Source: Cryoendolithus antarcticus (Eukaryota; Ascomycota; Dothideomycetes; Cladosporiales; Cladosporiaceae). From it: DNA of 64,000 nt. Location of the stretch: NCBI GenBank assembly GCA_002077065.1, contig NAJO01000065.1, positions 98,725 to 162,724 on the forward strand, in the 5' to 3' direction. Under the pieces are notes generated by a model. The model was not told where the DNA came from. It saw only the letters and a list, made by a program, of their open reading frames with translations, and did no database searches. Shown one piece after another: positions 29,813 to 40,794 of this stretch (position 1 is its first letter; every line of letters begins with the position of its first letter). Position numbers and translations under genes: made by a program.

Positions 29813-31230
29813 ATGGCACGCTTCACCGCTCTCATTTCGCTGCTCGCAGCCGCATCCACCTTCCTCACTGGCAGCAATGCTGCCGCCATCGAGAAGCGCG
29901 CGTCCCTAACGCAAGTCACTGGCTTCTCCAGCTCAAACCCGAGCAACACGAAGATGTACATATACGTTCCCGCCAAGCTATCTGCGAAGCCCGCGGTCAT
30001 TGTCGCGATCCACTTCTGCACTGGTACTGCCCAGGCCTACTACTCGCAGACTCCTTATGCTGGTTATGCGGACAAGTACGGGCTGATCGTTATCTTCCCG
30101 GAGTCGCCTTACTCGGGTACTTGCTGGGATGTCAGCTCGACGAATGCACTCAAGCATGATGGGTCGGGCAGCGATAGTAAGGCCATCGCAGACATGGTCA
30201 CGTACACGCTCTCCAAGTACAGCGGAGATGCCAGCAAGGTCTTCGTTACTGGGAGCTCGTCTGGCGCCATGATGACCGTGAGTGGTGTCTCGAGATCATG
30301 AAGGTAAACGACGCTGACACAGGCGCAGAATGTCATGGCTGCCACCTACCCCGAGCTCTTCGCCGCCGCGACTGCATACTCTGGTGTCCCAGCTGGCTGC
30401 TTCGCCTCCTCCAGCGGCGCAGTCGATGCGTGGAACAGCCAGTGCGCCCAAGGCCAGTCGATCAAAACTGCCGCGCAGTGGACCACGATCGTGCAGAACA
30501 TGTACCAAGGCTACTCCGGAGCTCGCCCTCGCTTCCAGGTTAAGCACGGTAGCATTGACTCGGTACGGGTGTAGACTTTGAGGTGTCCATACTGTCCACT
30601 AACACTCAGTAGACCCTGCTCCCGCAGAACTACAACGAAACTGTCAAGGAGTGGACTGGTGTCTTCGGCTACAACGCTGCCACCCCCGCTAAGCGCCAAT
30701 TCAACTTCCCCAAGTCTGGCTATACGACCGATTCTTGGGGCATCGACTCAGCGAACCCACTCGGCAAAGTGCAGGGCGTGGTATGTAGGCATGCTGAGCT
30801 CATGTAGAGCATCGCTAACATTATTAAAGTACGCTGTCAATGTCGGTCACACCGTCCCCGTCGATGGCGACCAGGATCTGCAGTGGTTTCAACTCGGTCC
30901 CTACGCCACTACTGGCAGCGCAACAACGACCAAAGCCGCTTCGTCCACCGTCGCAGCAACCTCTACCACCCGCGTCGCCACTTCTGCACCTGCAACGACA
31001 ACAAAAGCGGCTACCACGACTTCCGCAGCTGCGACAACTTCTGCTGCTTCAGGCGGCACTGGAGCTTCGCAATGGTGAGCATGACGCCCGTGTATATTGT
31101 CGTCTCTCATGTTCAGCGCTGACTATTGCGTAGGTCACAATGTGGTGGAATAAGCTGGACGGGTGCGACATCTTGCGCATCACCCTACAAGTGCGTAGTG
31201 GTGAACCCGTACTACTCGCAATGTCAGTAG
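29813..31230 (+). CDS. Secreted CE1 esterase (acetylxylan/feruloyl type) with CBM1
   Basis: Five exons (29813-30277, 30329-30562, 30613-30780, 30830-31074, 31134-31230) join to 402 residues. A signal peptide ends about residue 24, and a Kex2-type EKR lies at 27-29. The esterase domain carries [29 protein letters not shown] and the nucleophile elbow GSSSG (S149). After intron 1 come [20 protein letters not shown] and [19 protein letters not shown], and the catalytic His is in NVGHTVP. A Thr/Ala-rich linker follows, then a CBM1 cellulose-binding module split by the last intron ([20 protein letters not shown] at the end). CE1 enzymes of this architecture remove acetyl or feruloyl groups from plant xylan; which one cannot be told here. 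Intron boundaries were set by phase and motif continuity. Confidence 0.9.
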
Positions 31231-31402
31231 ATTTAGGCAGTGAGCAGCTGGCTAAGGGCAATTGAGCGCGGACATGTATTCTTGTAGCAAGATGGGGTTT
31301 GATAGTCTAAGGTACTTGCGAACATGCCGCATGACTAAAGCCCTTGCACTACGACCAATGGCTTATGCTGGACGCGAATCGTGCTATCTACACGCGACGG
31401 GC

Positions 31403-34400
31403 TTAGAGCTGCACCGTCTTCTCGCTGGTAAGCGGAATGCTCATCGCCATTTTACTCTGTGCGACATTGTTCTTTGCTCCACCCGTCGAGATCCCTCCAA
31501 GCACCACAAGACTCTCGATGACCACCCCAGAGTCATATCCGAATGTGCCAGTCATCTTGAACGTCCCCTTCTTGTACGAGAAGTGAATCATACTTGTCTT
31601 CGGCTGCTCGACACTCACTCCGTCATCAAGGTAGAGATCTCCACTCGCGCTACCCTGCGCGTCGGGCGCGATGATGAGGTGGAAGTTTTGCTTACGCAGC
31701 TCGGTAGTAGTGTTTGCAGAGTTCGCGCGCTGAGCGATGATGGAGCCACCCTTGTAGTACAGAGGGATGCTGGTGTATGCCACGTCTGTCAGAGTGATCT
31801 CGGCTCCAGCACCTTGCACTAGGGCGTGGGTGTAGAAGTCGTAGAAGAGGTCTTTAGGAAGGTAGACTGTCGTGGTCGTGCTGTTCTCAATGATCACTGG
31901 TGCGACAAGAAGGCCGGATCCATAGAAGTACTGATACTGGAGGGCATTCGTGTTGGGGTCGTTGGGGTAGTGGAAGAACATAGGCTGGACCAGCGGAGTA
32001 CCGGCCTGGTTCTGGGTATACATGGCGGTATAGATATAGTCGAGTAGACGGTAGCGTATGTCGATTGCTACCTTTGCTGCGGCAGCAGCGGTGGGGTAGC
32101 GGTAAAACTCGTGGGGCGGGGTTCCCACCTCACCGTGATTACGGTAGAAGGGCGAGAATGCTCCGAGAGTGGCCCAGCGAGCACAGAGAAGGTCGTTGGA
32201 CCCGCCGGCATAGCCGCAAACATCGCTGCCGACGAAAGGCACTTGATAGAGGCTGCCGAACTGGAGAATACCGGAAACGGAGATCAAATAGTGAGTCCAG
32301 TCCGCACCGTTATCTCCGAGCCAGTGTCCGACTTGACGACCAGACCCAGCGAAGGTCGATCGCGTAATGACCATCGGACGGAGCGAGGGCCTGCGGGCCA
32401 GCATAGCTAAGCGCGAAGCCTCGGACATCATGGCACCGTACAAGTTGTGGGTATCGTACTCGACATAACCGCCGTAGTGCACGAGATCGGTGTTCAGCGT
32501 CTTGTTGCTGATGCTGCCTGCCTCGTTGTTGATGCTGTATGGAGGATTGATGAGATCGCGACCAGGAAGTCCGAGTGCTGATCCGGCCGATTGACGCTTC
32601 TCGATGTTGCTTGGGTGCGCAGTGAAGACATCTCGCTTCTTGAGCTTGGACTGCGGAGGCGAGACTGTCGTAATAGTATCGTGCGTAGCAGATGTGCTGT
32701 GGCATCCTCCAGTGCTTACTGTCCGGTTGGTGGCTTCGTAGATGTAGCTGCCATCTGGCTCAGTTCGGATGTACTGGTAGCTGAAGTTGCCATTGGCTGG
32801 TAAGTCGATAGTCGCGCTCCAGATTGGGTATGTCTGGCCGTTGGTATTCACGGCCGCAGCCCCATCTGGACTACCACTTCCTAGAGTGATCGCGTTGCCG
32901 AGGACTGCGATGTTCTCGCCTTGAAATGTGCTCGCGTTTACGTTGAAGGTCACAGTCGCATGGCACGTGGGCTGGAAGCCAGCAGGGAAGCCCGCAATGG
33001 ATCGAGGACTTCCGAGACGGACAGGAGGTGGTCGGGGCGGATCGCCAAGGGTCTTCGCTTCGAGCTCTGGGTTCAGGCATGGATAGCTGCAGAAATTGGA
33101 TGCTTCGTTCCTGCACAGTGGTCAGTAATCAGCTGTGGTGGATATCTTCGTGTCTGCGAAGGGTACTCACATGTCAATCCATAAAGCGTCGATGTCGACA
33201 CCATCTGTGGGGCTGAAAAACGACGCGAATTCATTGTCCCAGTACGTTTGGGTGCTCGGCTTGAACCTGATTCTGTCTTAGTGATAGCGTTTGAGAAGGC
33301 GAGGACAAACCTTACCAGTCAGGAAACGCGGTGACACCAGGCCAAACGACGCCCTTGTACACCGACCCGTTGGAAGTCTTCAGGAACGAATCGACGCCGT
33401 TGTTGAACGCAGGATAGTCCTGATACGCAACCGCAGGATCGACCATAACGATATAGTGTTGCTGGCGCGAGTGTAGGACATTCACGAGGTCCCGTACGAG
33501 CTGGAGTGGGAAGCGAGCCGGGTCGAGAGTGAACACTCGGCGAAGGTACATGTAGTCGATGTCTGTAGATATTGTTAATGGTTGTAGTCCGCTAGCTGTG
33601 CTGATGGTTACTCACCTGTCCACATGGTCTCCAACGGAATTCCAGCGCTTGAGTAATTCGCCACCACCTCTGCAACTTCGTATATGTCTTGCATTCCATA
33701 CCGACATTGGCTGAGAACTTATCAGTGATTCTTTCGGGCGTTTCGCGCCACAACAGGTGAACGAACTGAAAACCGAAGCCCCAGTACGGCATAAGCGCAC
33801 TCTTGCCTACAACCTCGGAGTACTGCTGCGCAACCTGGACAGGGGTCGGCCCGGATAGAAAGTACAAGTCCAGTACGCCTCCCAGAGTGTTGTACTCGAG
33901 GTGCTGACCGCCAGCTGTGTCAATTTTGATGTCCATGCCATTAGAATTTAGCAGAAACACGCCGTGAGTGGCGTTCTGTCTATGATCGTAATACACCGGG
34001 TGGTCACCGTAGAGGTTAGTACCTTCAGGCACCAAGTACGCATCACGGTTCCAGATCGTGCGAGTGTAATTTGTTGTGTTCAGTTGGCTGTGGCCCGCAT
34101 CAGCCTTCGTACGAGCTTACCCACTACTTGCGGAACTCACAAGGGATCCGTGTGCTCTCCCAAACCGTACAGACTCGGAGCAGTAGGCAGCTTTGTCCGC
34201 AGCCGCACATACTGACTCTCGAAGACAAGCTGTGCCGCAGAAGTATCGAAGAGCACCTCGTCGGTCTTCCGCCGGACGACAGAGAAGCTGAAGGGGTTGT
34301 CGACATGTTTGAATTGGAGATCGCTCTGCCCATAAACTTTGCCCAGTGTGGGACGCGTAAAAACCGAATCGGGAACTTGGTACACCTGATTCGCGGCATC

Positions 34401-34712
34401 CTTGATCACAACATGCAGGCGTTGGTCTGTGTATTGGTCAATATTGGAGGCACTGGGCTAGCAGCAATACTACTCACTGCTTTGATATTCCACCGTCAAA
34501 CTCAGATCAGTCAAGTCAGCTCCATAGACATTGCATGCAGCACCGGCGAGCGACAAAGACGCAGTAAGTCCGCTGCTGGTCGTCTTGACATTGCTAGCTT
34601 TGTACCCCGGACATGCGTCGAGTGTGCCATTGGCAGCTCGGGGTATGACACCTGCAGAGACAAATGCCGCAAGCAGTACGCTCGCCCGAAGCAAGCTTTT
34701 CACGATGGCCAT
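31403..34712 (-). CDS. Secreted GH31 alpha-glucosidase with internal CBM20-like insertion
   Basis: Seven exons, in transcription order 34478-34712, 34141-34426, 33767-34087, 33616-33710, 33316-33562, 33171-33266 and 31403-33110, join to 995 residues. A signal peptide opens the protein ([20 protein letters not shown]). GH31 hallmarks are [36 protein letters not shown], the nucleophile motif DALWIDMNEASNF (D426, split by intron 6) and the acid/base motif [11 protein letters not shown] (D693). Between them, residues about 477-563 form a CBM20-like module ([29 protein letters not shown]). It is followed by a linker with two dibasic Kex2-type sites, KKR (584-586) and EKR (597-599). Known fungal GH31 enzymes can be processed into two chains; cleavage here would separate nucleophile and acid/base halves. 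The enzyme should release glucose from maltose and starch ends outside the cell. Confidence 0.9.
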
Positions 34713-35587
34713 GTTGAAGGGTATGGCTGTACCACAAGGACGAGACGAGCGGAGGGATGTAGAACGACTATATCATACCTGATCCTTTGCATAGTGGATT
34801 CATGCGGATCACATGCAACGCTACAGACGGTCTCCGCAAGGGGAGTGGATACACACGCAGGATGCTAGCATCTCGAAACTAGCAGGTGACCGTCCAGGCC
34901 ACCCGAGCGCAAGGTTGAACCGCGATGAGATGATGTCGTTGTGCGTGCAGACGCTTGTACGCCTTGACTCGAGCAAGGTAGGTAGCCATGACGGGATTGG
35001 CGCGGGGTATGGCCGAGTTCCTGAAGCTTATGCGTGACGCTGTTGCCGCAAAGTGAGGAGAAAGTGGAGGAGGTGCAGGAAAGAAAGTGGAGGAAGCAAG
35101 ACGATCAGGCGCTTGAGCTGGACCCCATCGTGACCAGTGGAGCTTGTTGTGCTGTTACTCGCGGGCCGAATGGTGCTTGTCGGCGGCATACTTGCCAATG
35201 TAACGCTTGTACCCCCCTTGTTGCCTGGTGAACAGACTACCATCCGGAGCCACACGGATGCGACAAGTAGATGAGATGATGGGTCTGAGCTGTCTGGCAC
35301 CGCTACTCTTCAAGTCAGAAGTTTGCAGGCGGCTGGGTGCAGAAGGGTCGTGAAACAGGAGGGCGCCGTGCAATGATCGAAGTGGCTCGGCACGGAAGTA
35401 ATGCCGGTTGCCGACGGGGTAGTCGACCTCACGCGCCACCACAACGCGTTGTAAACATGAGCACACGTCCAGCCTGACGGTGGCAATATATGGATCGCAG
35501 TGATACGAAGGTCCTGGCGTGAGCTACCCATCTGGACTGCACATGTTCGATCTGCGGCGATGACACTGATCCTGCCGTACCACGACC
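34713..35587. other. Divergent intergenic region, 875 bp
   Basis: Between the divergent starts of the GH31 gene and REV3. Small frames on both strands lack motifs. No RNA gene is supported. Confidence 0.5.
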
Positions 35588-38500
35588 ATGGCTAAAGTGG
35601 CGGACGTGTTTCGCGTCAGGCTCAACTGCCTCGACCACTATCAGAATACTCCCGGACCACTTGATCCGCAACTATGGGGGCCAAACAGCATGTCTGCCTC
35701 CCAGCGAGGCTCCCTGCCACAAGTACCCGTTATTCGACTATTCGGCGCAACCGAGACTGGCCAGAAGGTGTGCATGCACATTCATGGAGCGATGCCGTAC
35801 CTGTATGTCCCATATACAGAGTCTCTGGAGGCTAGCCATGTCGAAGCATACATCACGACGATGCGTCATTCGATCGACCATGCCATGGCACTCTCGTATC
35901 GTCGCAATCCGTACGATACACTCCGGAACACTTCATTCGTGGCGCATATCTCGTTGGTCAAGGGCGTGCCTTTCTTTGGGTATAACGTAGGGTATCACAC
36001 ATATCTCAAGATTTACCTGCTCAATCCGATGCACATGACCCGCTTCAGCGACTTGCTGCAGCAAGGTGCCATCCTGAAGAGACACTTCCAGCCTCACGAA
36101 GCCCACCTGCAGTATCTGCTCCAGTGGATGTGCGACTTCAACTTGTACGGATGCGCGTACATTGAGACGACGAAGCCCCACTTCCGAGCTCCTATACCCA
36201 CATGGGAGGAGATAGATGATCTTACGCATCTCTGGCATGATCGGTCTATCAAGGAGCCGCAGCTTCTCGAAGAAGTCCACTTTCCACGTCAGAGTCACTG
36301 TCAACTTGAGGTCGACATTCGTGTGGAAGACATTACGAACAGACACGAGATCAAGACTCGATCCCTGCATCATAGTTTTGTGGAGCGACTCAGCTCGCTC
36401 GATCATCTGCCGCCCGACGAGAAGCTGGTTCACTCTATGGCGGGTTTGTGGCGGGACGAAACAAGACGCCGGAAGCTTCGTATGGGCATCACAGACCCTT
36501 CGTCCTCGCCATTCCCGCCGGAGGTGCTTGTCAGCATGAGTGCAGATCCACGGAATGACAACAAGGGCGGCTGGATTCATGAGGATGAGTTCAGAGAGGC
36601 GATCGAGGAGCTCGCGCAGCAAGAGCGCAAGGCCAGAGGTGGAGGCAATATCACATTTGAAAGCTTCGGATCGCAGCAGAAAGGGTCTGCAGCGGATGTG
36701 CAGACGGTGCTGGAAAGTGTGGTCGACCTGTTTGATGAGACATTGAGACGAGACTGGGCCGTGAAGGCTCAGACGCAAGCTCACCAGCAGCAAAGCACTC
36801 AGGCGGACGTGCAGCAAGGTCTCACAGTCGAACCACTGGTAGACATAAGCAGTATAGCTCAAGTCGCCGAGGAAGACGAATACGGCAGCGATGAGGAGAT
36901 CGCCAAGATCATTGCGCTCACGCAACGTCAGAAAGCGAGTATTCTCAAAAGGCCCAGTGGAAATGGGAGTATCAAAGCTGCCGGAGATGAGATGGGTAAC
37001 GATAGCGATGCGACGCACGAAGATGACTCTGTCTCCAATTCCGCACCTCCCCATCTTTACAATGGCATTCGAAATCGGCCAGCTATCAACGGCGTACATT
37101 CCCCATCAAAACGGCAGAAAGTTGAGGGTGCCGACGACAATGGAGCAGCGCGAAGGGTTGCCTTCCGAGTGCGTGACGTGAAGCCTCAGCAGGCAGAGCT
37201 TACTGATGGAGTAAGCGACATTTTTCCGAAGGTAGCACGCAAGCCTGTATTCCTCCCGCCATCCGGACAGGCCCCGCGCTCTTCTCAACACTCATCGCAA
37301 GGCTCACACACCTCACAACAGAACAGGCTCGACTTTCCTCAGGTCAAGGACCCGTTCAACCCAGCAACTCAGTTCAGGTTGAGTCAACGTGGGAAGAAGG
37401 CATTGCCAGCCGAAGATCCTCTGAAGCCTGTGCCATCAGAGGGTCCTAACAGTGTAGCAAGTCAGGCAAATCAAGCGCCGGCACTGTCCGACCTTACACC
37501 TGGCGAGGATTCGATGAGACGTCAGCCCTCACAAAGTCTTGCGAATTCTTACGCGAAGTCCTTTCCGCCGCTGAATGACGCCGATGTGTTTGTCTTCGGC
37601 GCGACGCCGCCTCCAGTGTGTGACGTAGAGAGCAGTGTTTCACCAGCGGTAATTTACCAAGATGCATACTACAGCAATGAAATTGACGTGCCAGAGCGTG
37701 CGCGTGAGTACGCTGGCAAAGAGTTCCGCCTGGATAGTACCACGCTGCCGTACCTGCCAGAGTTCGACGCTACCGGGCGGGTTGCGGCGACCAAGACAGT
37801 CATTACGGAGAAGACGAAGCAGGATCTTCTTGATCAGCGGCGTGGCAGGCAATGTGGTCTTCGCCACTGGGAGATCATTACCGCCCCTCCCTCATGGCAC
37901 GAAGTGCAAGCGTGGAGCAACAGTAACGTCGTGACGAAGGGGACTGATCTCGATGATCTCGACAACGACGGCCCACCTAGCAGCTCTCAAACCAAGCGGA
38001 AGAATCGTCCGGCCGCTGAGCTTTCGCAGATTGACGGTCCAACGCAAAAGAATCGACATGGCACCAAGTACTCACAACGCAAGGCTAGCACTAGCGTGCA
38101 GCACGAGACAGGCTACATGTCCACCATGGCTTTGGAAGTGCACATCAACAGCCGCGCTGATCTCGCGCCCGACCCGGAGCGCGATGAGATCAGTATGGTG
38201 GTATGGTGCGTTGCTGATGAGCAAATGGAGGATGAGTCGAAATTGGGCGTACTGCTGGTAGCCAAGCCCGGGAACGATGGCCTAGCAGACAGAGTCCGCA
38301 GTATGGTTGGTGCATCAGTGCAGGTAGATGAGGAGGATGACGAGCTCCAACTGCTCAACCGCATGGTCGATATTGTACGTTTACATGACCCGGACATTCT
38401 GACAGGATACGAAGTCCACAACAGTAGCTGGGGCTATCTCATCGAGCGTGCCAGACTGCAGTACGAGTTCAACCTGCCTGACGAGTTCTCGCGCATGAAA

Positions 38501-40684
38501 GCGCAGAGTCATGGACGTTTCGGCAAAGAGGCGGACCGCTGGGGATTCAACCAGACTAGTACAGTGAGGATCACGGGACGGCATACCATCAACATCTGGC
38601 GAGCCATGCGGTCCGAGCTCAACCTGCTGCAGTACACGATGGAGAATGTGGCATTTCATGTGCTGCATCGGCGGGTCCCGCACTACCCCTTCACGAAGCT
38701 TACGCGGTGGTACAACAGTGACAAGCCGAATGACCTGGCCAGAGTGCTCGACTACTTCGTCTCGCGCACACGCCTCGATCTTGAGATTCTGGATGCTAAC
38801 GAGCTGATCCCGCGAACGTCCGAGCAGGCTCGCCTGCTGGGTGTGGACTTCTTCTCCGTCTTCAGCCGTGGCTCGCAGTTCAAAGTCGAGTCTCTGATGT
38901 TTCGTATTGCGAAGCCAGAGTCGTTCGTCCTAGTCTCGCCATCACGGAAGCAAGTCGGCGCGCAGAATGCACTGGAGTGTCTGCCTCTGGTCATGGAGCC
39001 TATGAGTGCGTTCTACAATAGTCCGCTGCTGGTGCTAGACTTCCAGAGTCTGTACCCTAGCGTCATGATTGCGTACAATTACTGCTACTCTACTTGCCTC
39101 GGTCGCATCACTAGCTGGCGTGGGATCAACAAGATGGGCTTCGCTGACTTCAAGAGATCGCCGGGCTTGCTGGAGCTAGTGAAGGACAAAGTCAACATCG
39201 CACCGAACGGCATGATGTATGTCAAACCAGAAATGCGCAAGTCACTGTTGGCGAAGATGTTGGGTGAGATTCTGGAAACTCGTGTCATGGTCAAAAGTGG
39301 GATGAAAGTTGACAAAGACGACAAGACGCTGCAGCAGCTATTAAATAACAGACAACTGGCACTCAAGCTGATCGCCAACGTCACCTACGGCTACACCTCG
39401 GCTAGCTTCTCGGGTCGCATGCCATGCAGTGAGATAGCGGACAGCATTGTGCAGACTGGGCGCGAGACACTGGAGAAGGCCATAGCTCTCATTCACTCGG
39501 TGGAGAAGTGGGGTGCCGAAGTCGTGTACGGAGATACTGACTCCCTCTTCGTGTATTTGAAGGGACGCACCAAGGCAGACGCCTTCCGCGTTGGCGACGA
39601 GATCGCAAAGGCAGTGACAGACCTGAGCCCACGACCCATCAAGCTGAAGTTCGAGAAGGTCTATCACCCCTGCGTACTGCTAGCGAAGAAACGCTACGTC
39701 GGCTTCAAGTACGAATCGCCCTCGCAAGTCGAGCCCGACTTTGACGCCAAGGGCATTGAGACAGTGCGCAGAGATGGCACACCAGCCGAGCAGAAGATGG
39801 AGGAGAAGGCTCTGAAGCTACTCTTCCGTACCGCCGACCTAAGCCAGGTGAAATCTTACTTCCAATCCCAATGCGCCAAGATCATGACTGGCCGTTTCTC
39901 AGTGCAAGACTTCTGCTTCGCGAAAGAGGTCAAGCTCGGCACGTACGCTAACAAGGGTCCTGCTCCTCCTGGCGCTCTGATTGCCACGAAGCGCATGCTC
40001 AAAGATCCTCGCCTGGAGCCACAGTACGGCGAGCGGGTCCCTTACGTCGTCATCGCTGGTGCACCTGGTGCAAGACTGTGGGAGCGCTGCGTTGAGCCCG
40101 AAAGGCTATTGCACGATGAGCACGCAGAGTTGGACGCAGAGTACTACATCAACAAGAACCTGATCCCACCCTTGGAACGTATCTTCAACCTTGTGGGCGC
40201 GAATGTCAGACAGTGGTTTGATGAGATGCCTAAGATTCAGAGGATCAGGATGCTAGGTGGGCCTGTGATGAAGGAGGGCGAGGCGGCCGCGAGCAAGAAG
40301 AAGACGATGGAAAGCTATATGGGCTCATCACTATGTGTGGTCTGCCGCGATAGACTACCGCCGATCGTACCGAACGCAGCTTCTACGGCCACGATATTGC
40401 CACTCTGTCACGCATGTCGAATGGAGCGCACGCAAGAGACGATCCTCGCGTTACGCCGCAAGGTCAACAAAGCTGATGAGAAGAATCGGTCTCTAGAGGA
40501 GGTCTGCAGAAGCTGTGCGGGCCTGACGTTCGAGGAAGAGGTGCATTGCGATAGTCGGGACTGTCCGGTGTTCTACAGTCGGGTCAAGGCGAAGACCCAT
40601 CGCGGTGTAGTCGCCAATGGAGTCGGACGGGTCTTGGCTGCGCTCGAAGAAGAGGCTGGTACTGCTGCGGCGTGCGAGTGGTGA
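35588..40684 (+). CDS. REV3: DNA polymerase zeta catalytic subunit Rev3
   Basis: A single-exon protein of 1698 residues, the usual size of fungal Rev3. The N-terminal B-family region begins VFRVRLNCLDHYQNTPG and includes PYLYVPYTE and FGYNVGYHTYLKIYLLNP. A long disordered middle (about 350-800) follows. The degenerate exonuclease region holds LHDPDILTGYEVHNSSWGYL. Polymerase motifs A (DFQSLYPSVMIAYNYCYS, from D1151), B (NRQLALKLIANVTYGYTSAS) and C (YGDTDSLFVYL, Y1314-D1318) are intact. Two C-terminal cysteine motifs close the protein (CVVC at 1583 with CHAC, then CRSC with CDSRDC); the second normally holds a 4Fe-4S cluster that binds Rev7-associated and Pol31/Pol32 subunits. The enzyme extends DNA past lesions and is the main source of induced mutation. 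It ends 110 bases from the convergent phosphatase. Confidence 0.96.
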   Translation: MAKVADVFRVRLNCLDHYQNTPGPLDPQLWGPNSMSASQRGSLPQVPVIRLFGATETGQKVCMHIHGAMPYLYVPYTESLEASHVEAYITTMRHSIDHAMALSYRRNPYDTLRNTSFVAHISLVKGVPFFGYNVGYHTYLKIYLLNPMHMTRFSDLLQQGAILKRHFQPHEAHLQYLLQWMCDFNLYGCAYIETTKPHFRAPIPTWEEIDDLTHLWHDRSIKEPQLLEEVHFPRQSHCQLEVDIRVEDITNRHEIKTRSLHHSFVERLSSLDHLPPDEKLVHSMAGLWRDETRRRKLRMGITDPSSSPFPPEVLVSMSADPRNDNKGGWIHEDEFREAIEELAQQERKARGGGNITFESFGSQQKGSAADVQTVLESVVDLFDETLRRDWAVKAQTQAHQQQSTQADVQQGLTVEPLVDISSIAQVAEEDEYGSDEEIAKIIALTQRQKASILKRPSGNGSIKAAGDEMGNDSDATHEDDSVSNSAPPHLYNGIRNRPAINGVHSPSKRQKVEGADDNGAARRVAFRVRDVKPQQAELTDGVSDIFPKVARKPVFLPPSGQAPRSSQHSSQGSHTSQQNRLDFPQVKDPFNPATQFRLSQRGKKALPAEDPLKPVPSEGPNSVASQANQAPALSDLTPGEDSMRRQPSQSLANSYAKSFPPLNDADVFVFGATPPPVCDVESSVSPAVIYQDAYYSNEIDVPERAREYAGKEFRLDSTTLPYLPEFDATGRVAATKTVITEKTKQDLLDQRRGRQCGLRHWEIITAPPSWHEVQAWSNSNVVTKGTDLDDLDNDGPPSSSQTKRKNRPAAELSQIDGPTQKNRHGTKYSQRKASTSVQHETGYMSTMALEVHINSRADLAPDPERDEISMVVWCVADEQMEDESKLGVLLVAKPGNDGLADRVRSMVGASVQVDEEDDELQLLNRMVDIVRLHDPDILTGYEVHNSSWGYLIERARLQYEFNLPDEFSRMKAQSHGRFGKEADRWGFNQTSTVRITGRHTINIWRAMRSELNLLQYTMENVAFHVLHRRVPHYPFTKLTRWYNSDKPNDLARVLDYFVSRTRLDLEILDANELIPRTSEQARLLGVDFFSVFSRGSQFKVESLMFRIAKPESFVLVSPSRKQVGAQNALECLPLVMEPMSAFYNSPLLVLDFQSLYPSVMIAYNYCYSTCLGRITSWRGINKMGFADFKRSPGLLELVKDKVNIAPNGMMYVKPEMRKSLLAKMLGEILETRVMVKSGMKVDKDDKTLQQLLNNRQLALKLIANVTYGYTSASFSGRMPCSEIADSIVQTGRETLEKAIALIHSVEKWGAEVVYGDTDSLFVYLKGRTKADAFRVGDEIAKAVTDLSPRPIKLKFEKVYHPCVLLAKKRYVGFKYESPSQVEPDFDAKGIETVRRDGTPAEQKMEEKALKLLFRTADLSQVKSYFQSQCAKIMTGRFSVQDFCFAKEVKLGTYANKGPAPPGALIATKRMLKDPRLEPQYGERVPYVVIAGAPGARLWERCVEPERLLHDEHAELDAEYYINKNLIPPLERIFNLVGANVRQWFDEMPKIQRIRMLGGPVMKEGEAAASKKKTMESYMGSSLCVVCRDRLPPIVPNAASTATILPLCHACRMERTQETILALRRKVNKADEKNRSLEEVCRSCAGLTFEEEVHCDSRDCPVFYSRVKAKTHRGVVANGVGRVLAALEEEAGTAAACEW

Positions 40685-40794
40685 GCAATCGGCCAGTCGC
40701 CACGGCCGGTCTCGTAACAGCTGCGTTCAAAGGCGCCACACTGCCAGCGTAACATGGCATAATCTGTCTCGGGTCGACACATACAATGTCTTGA

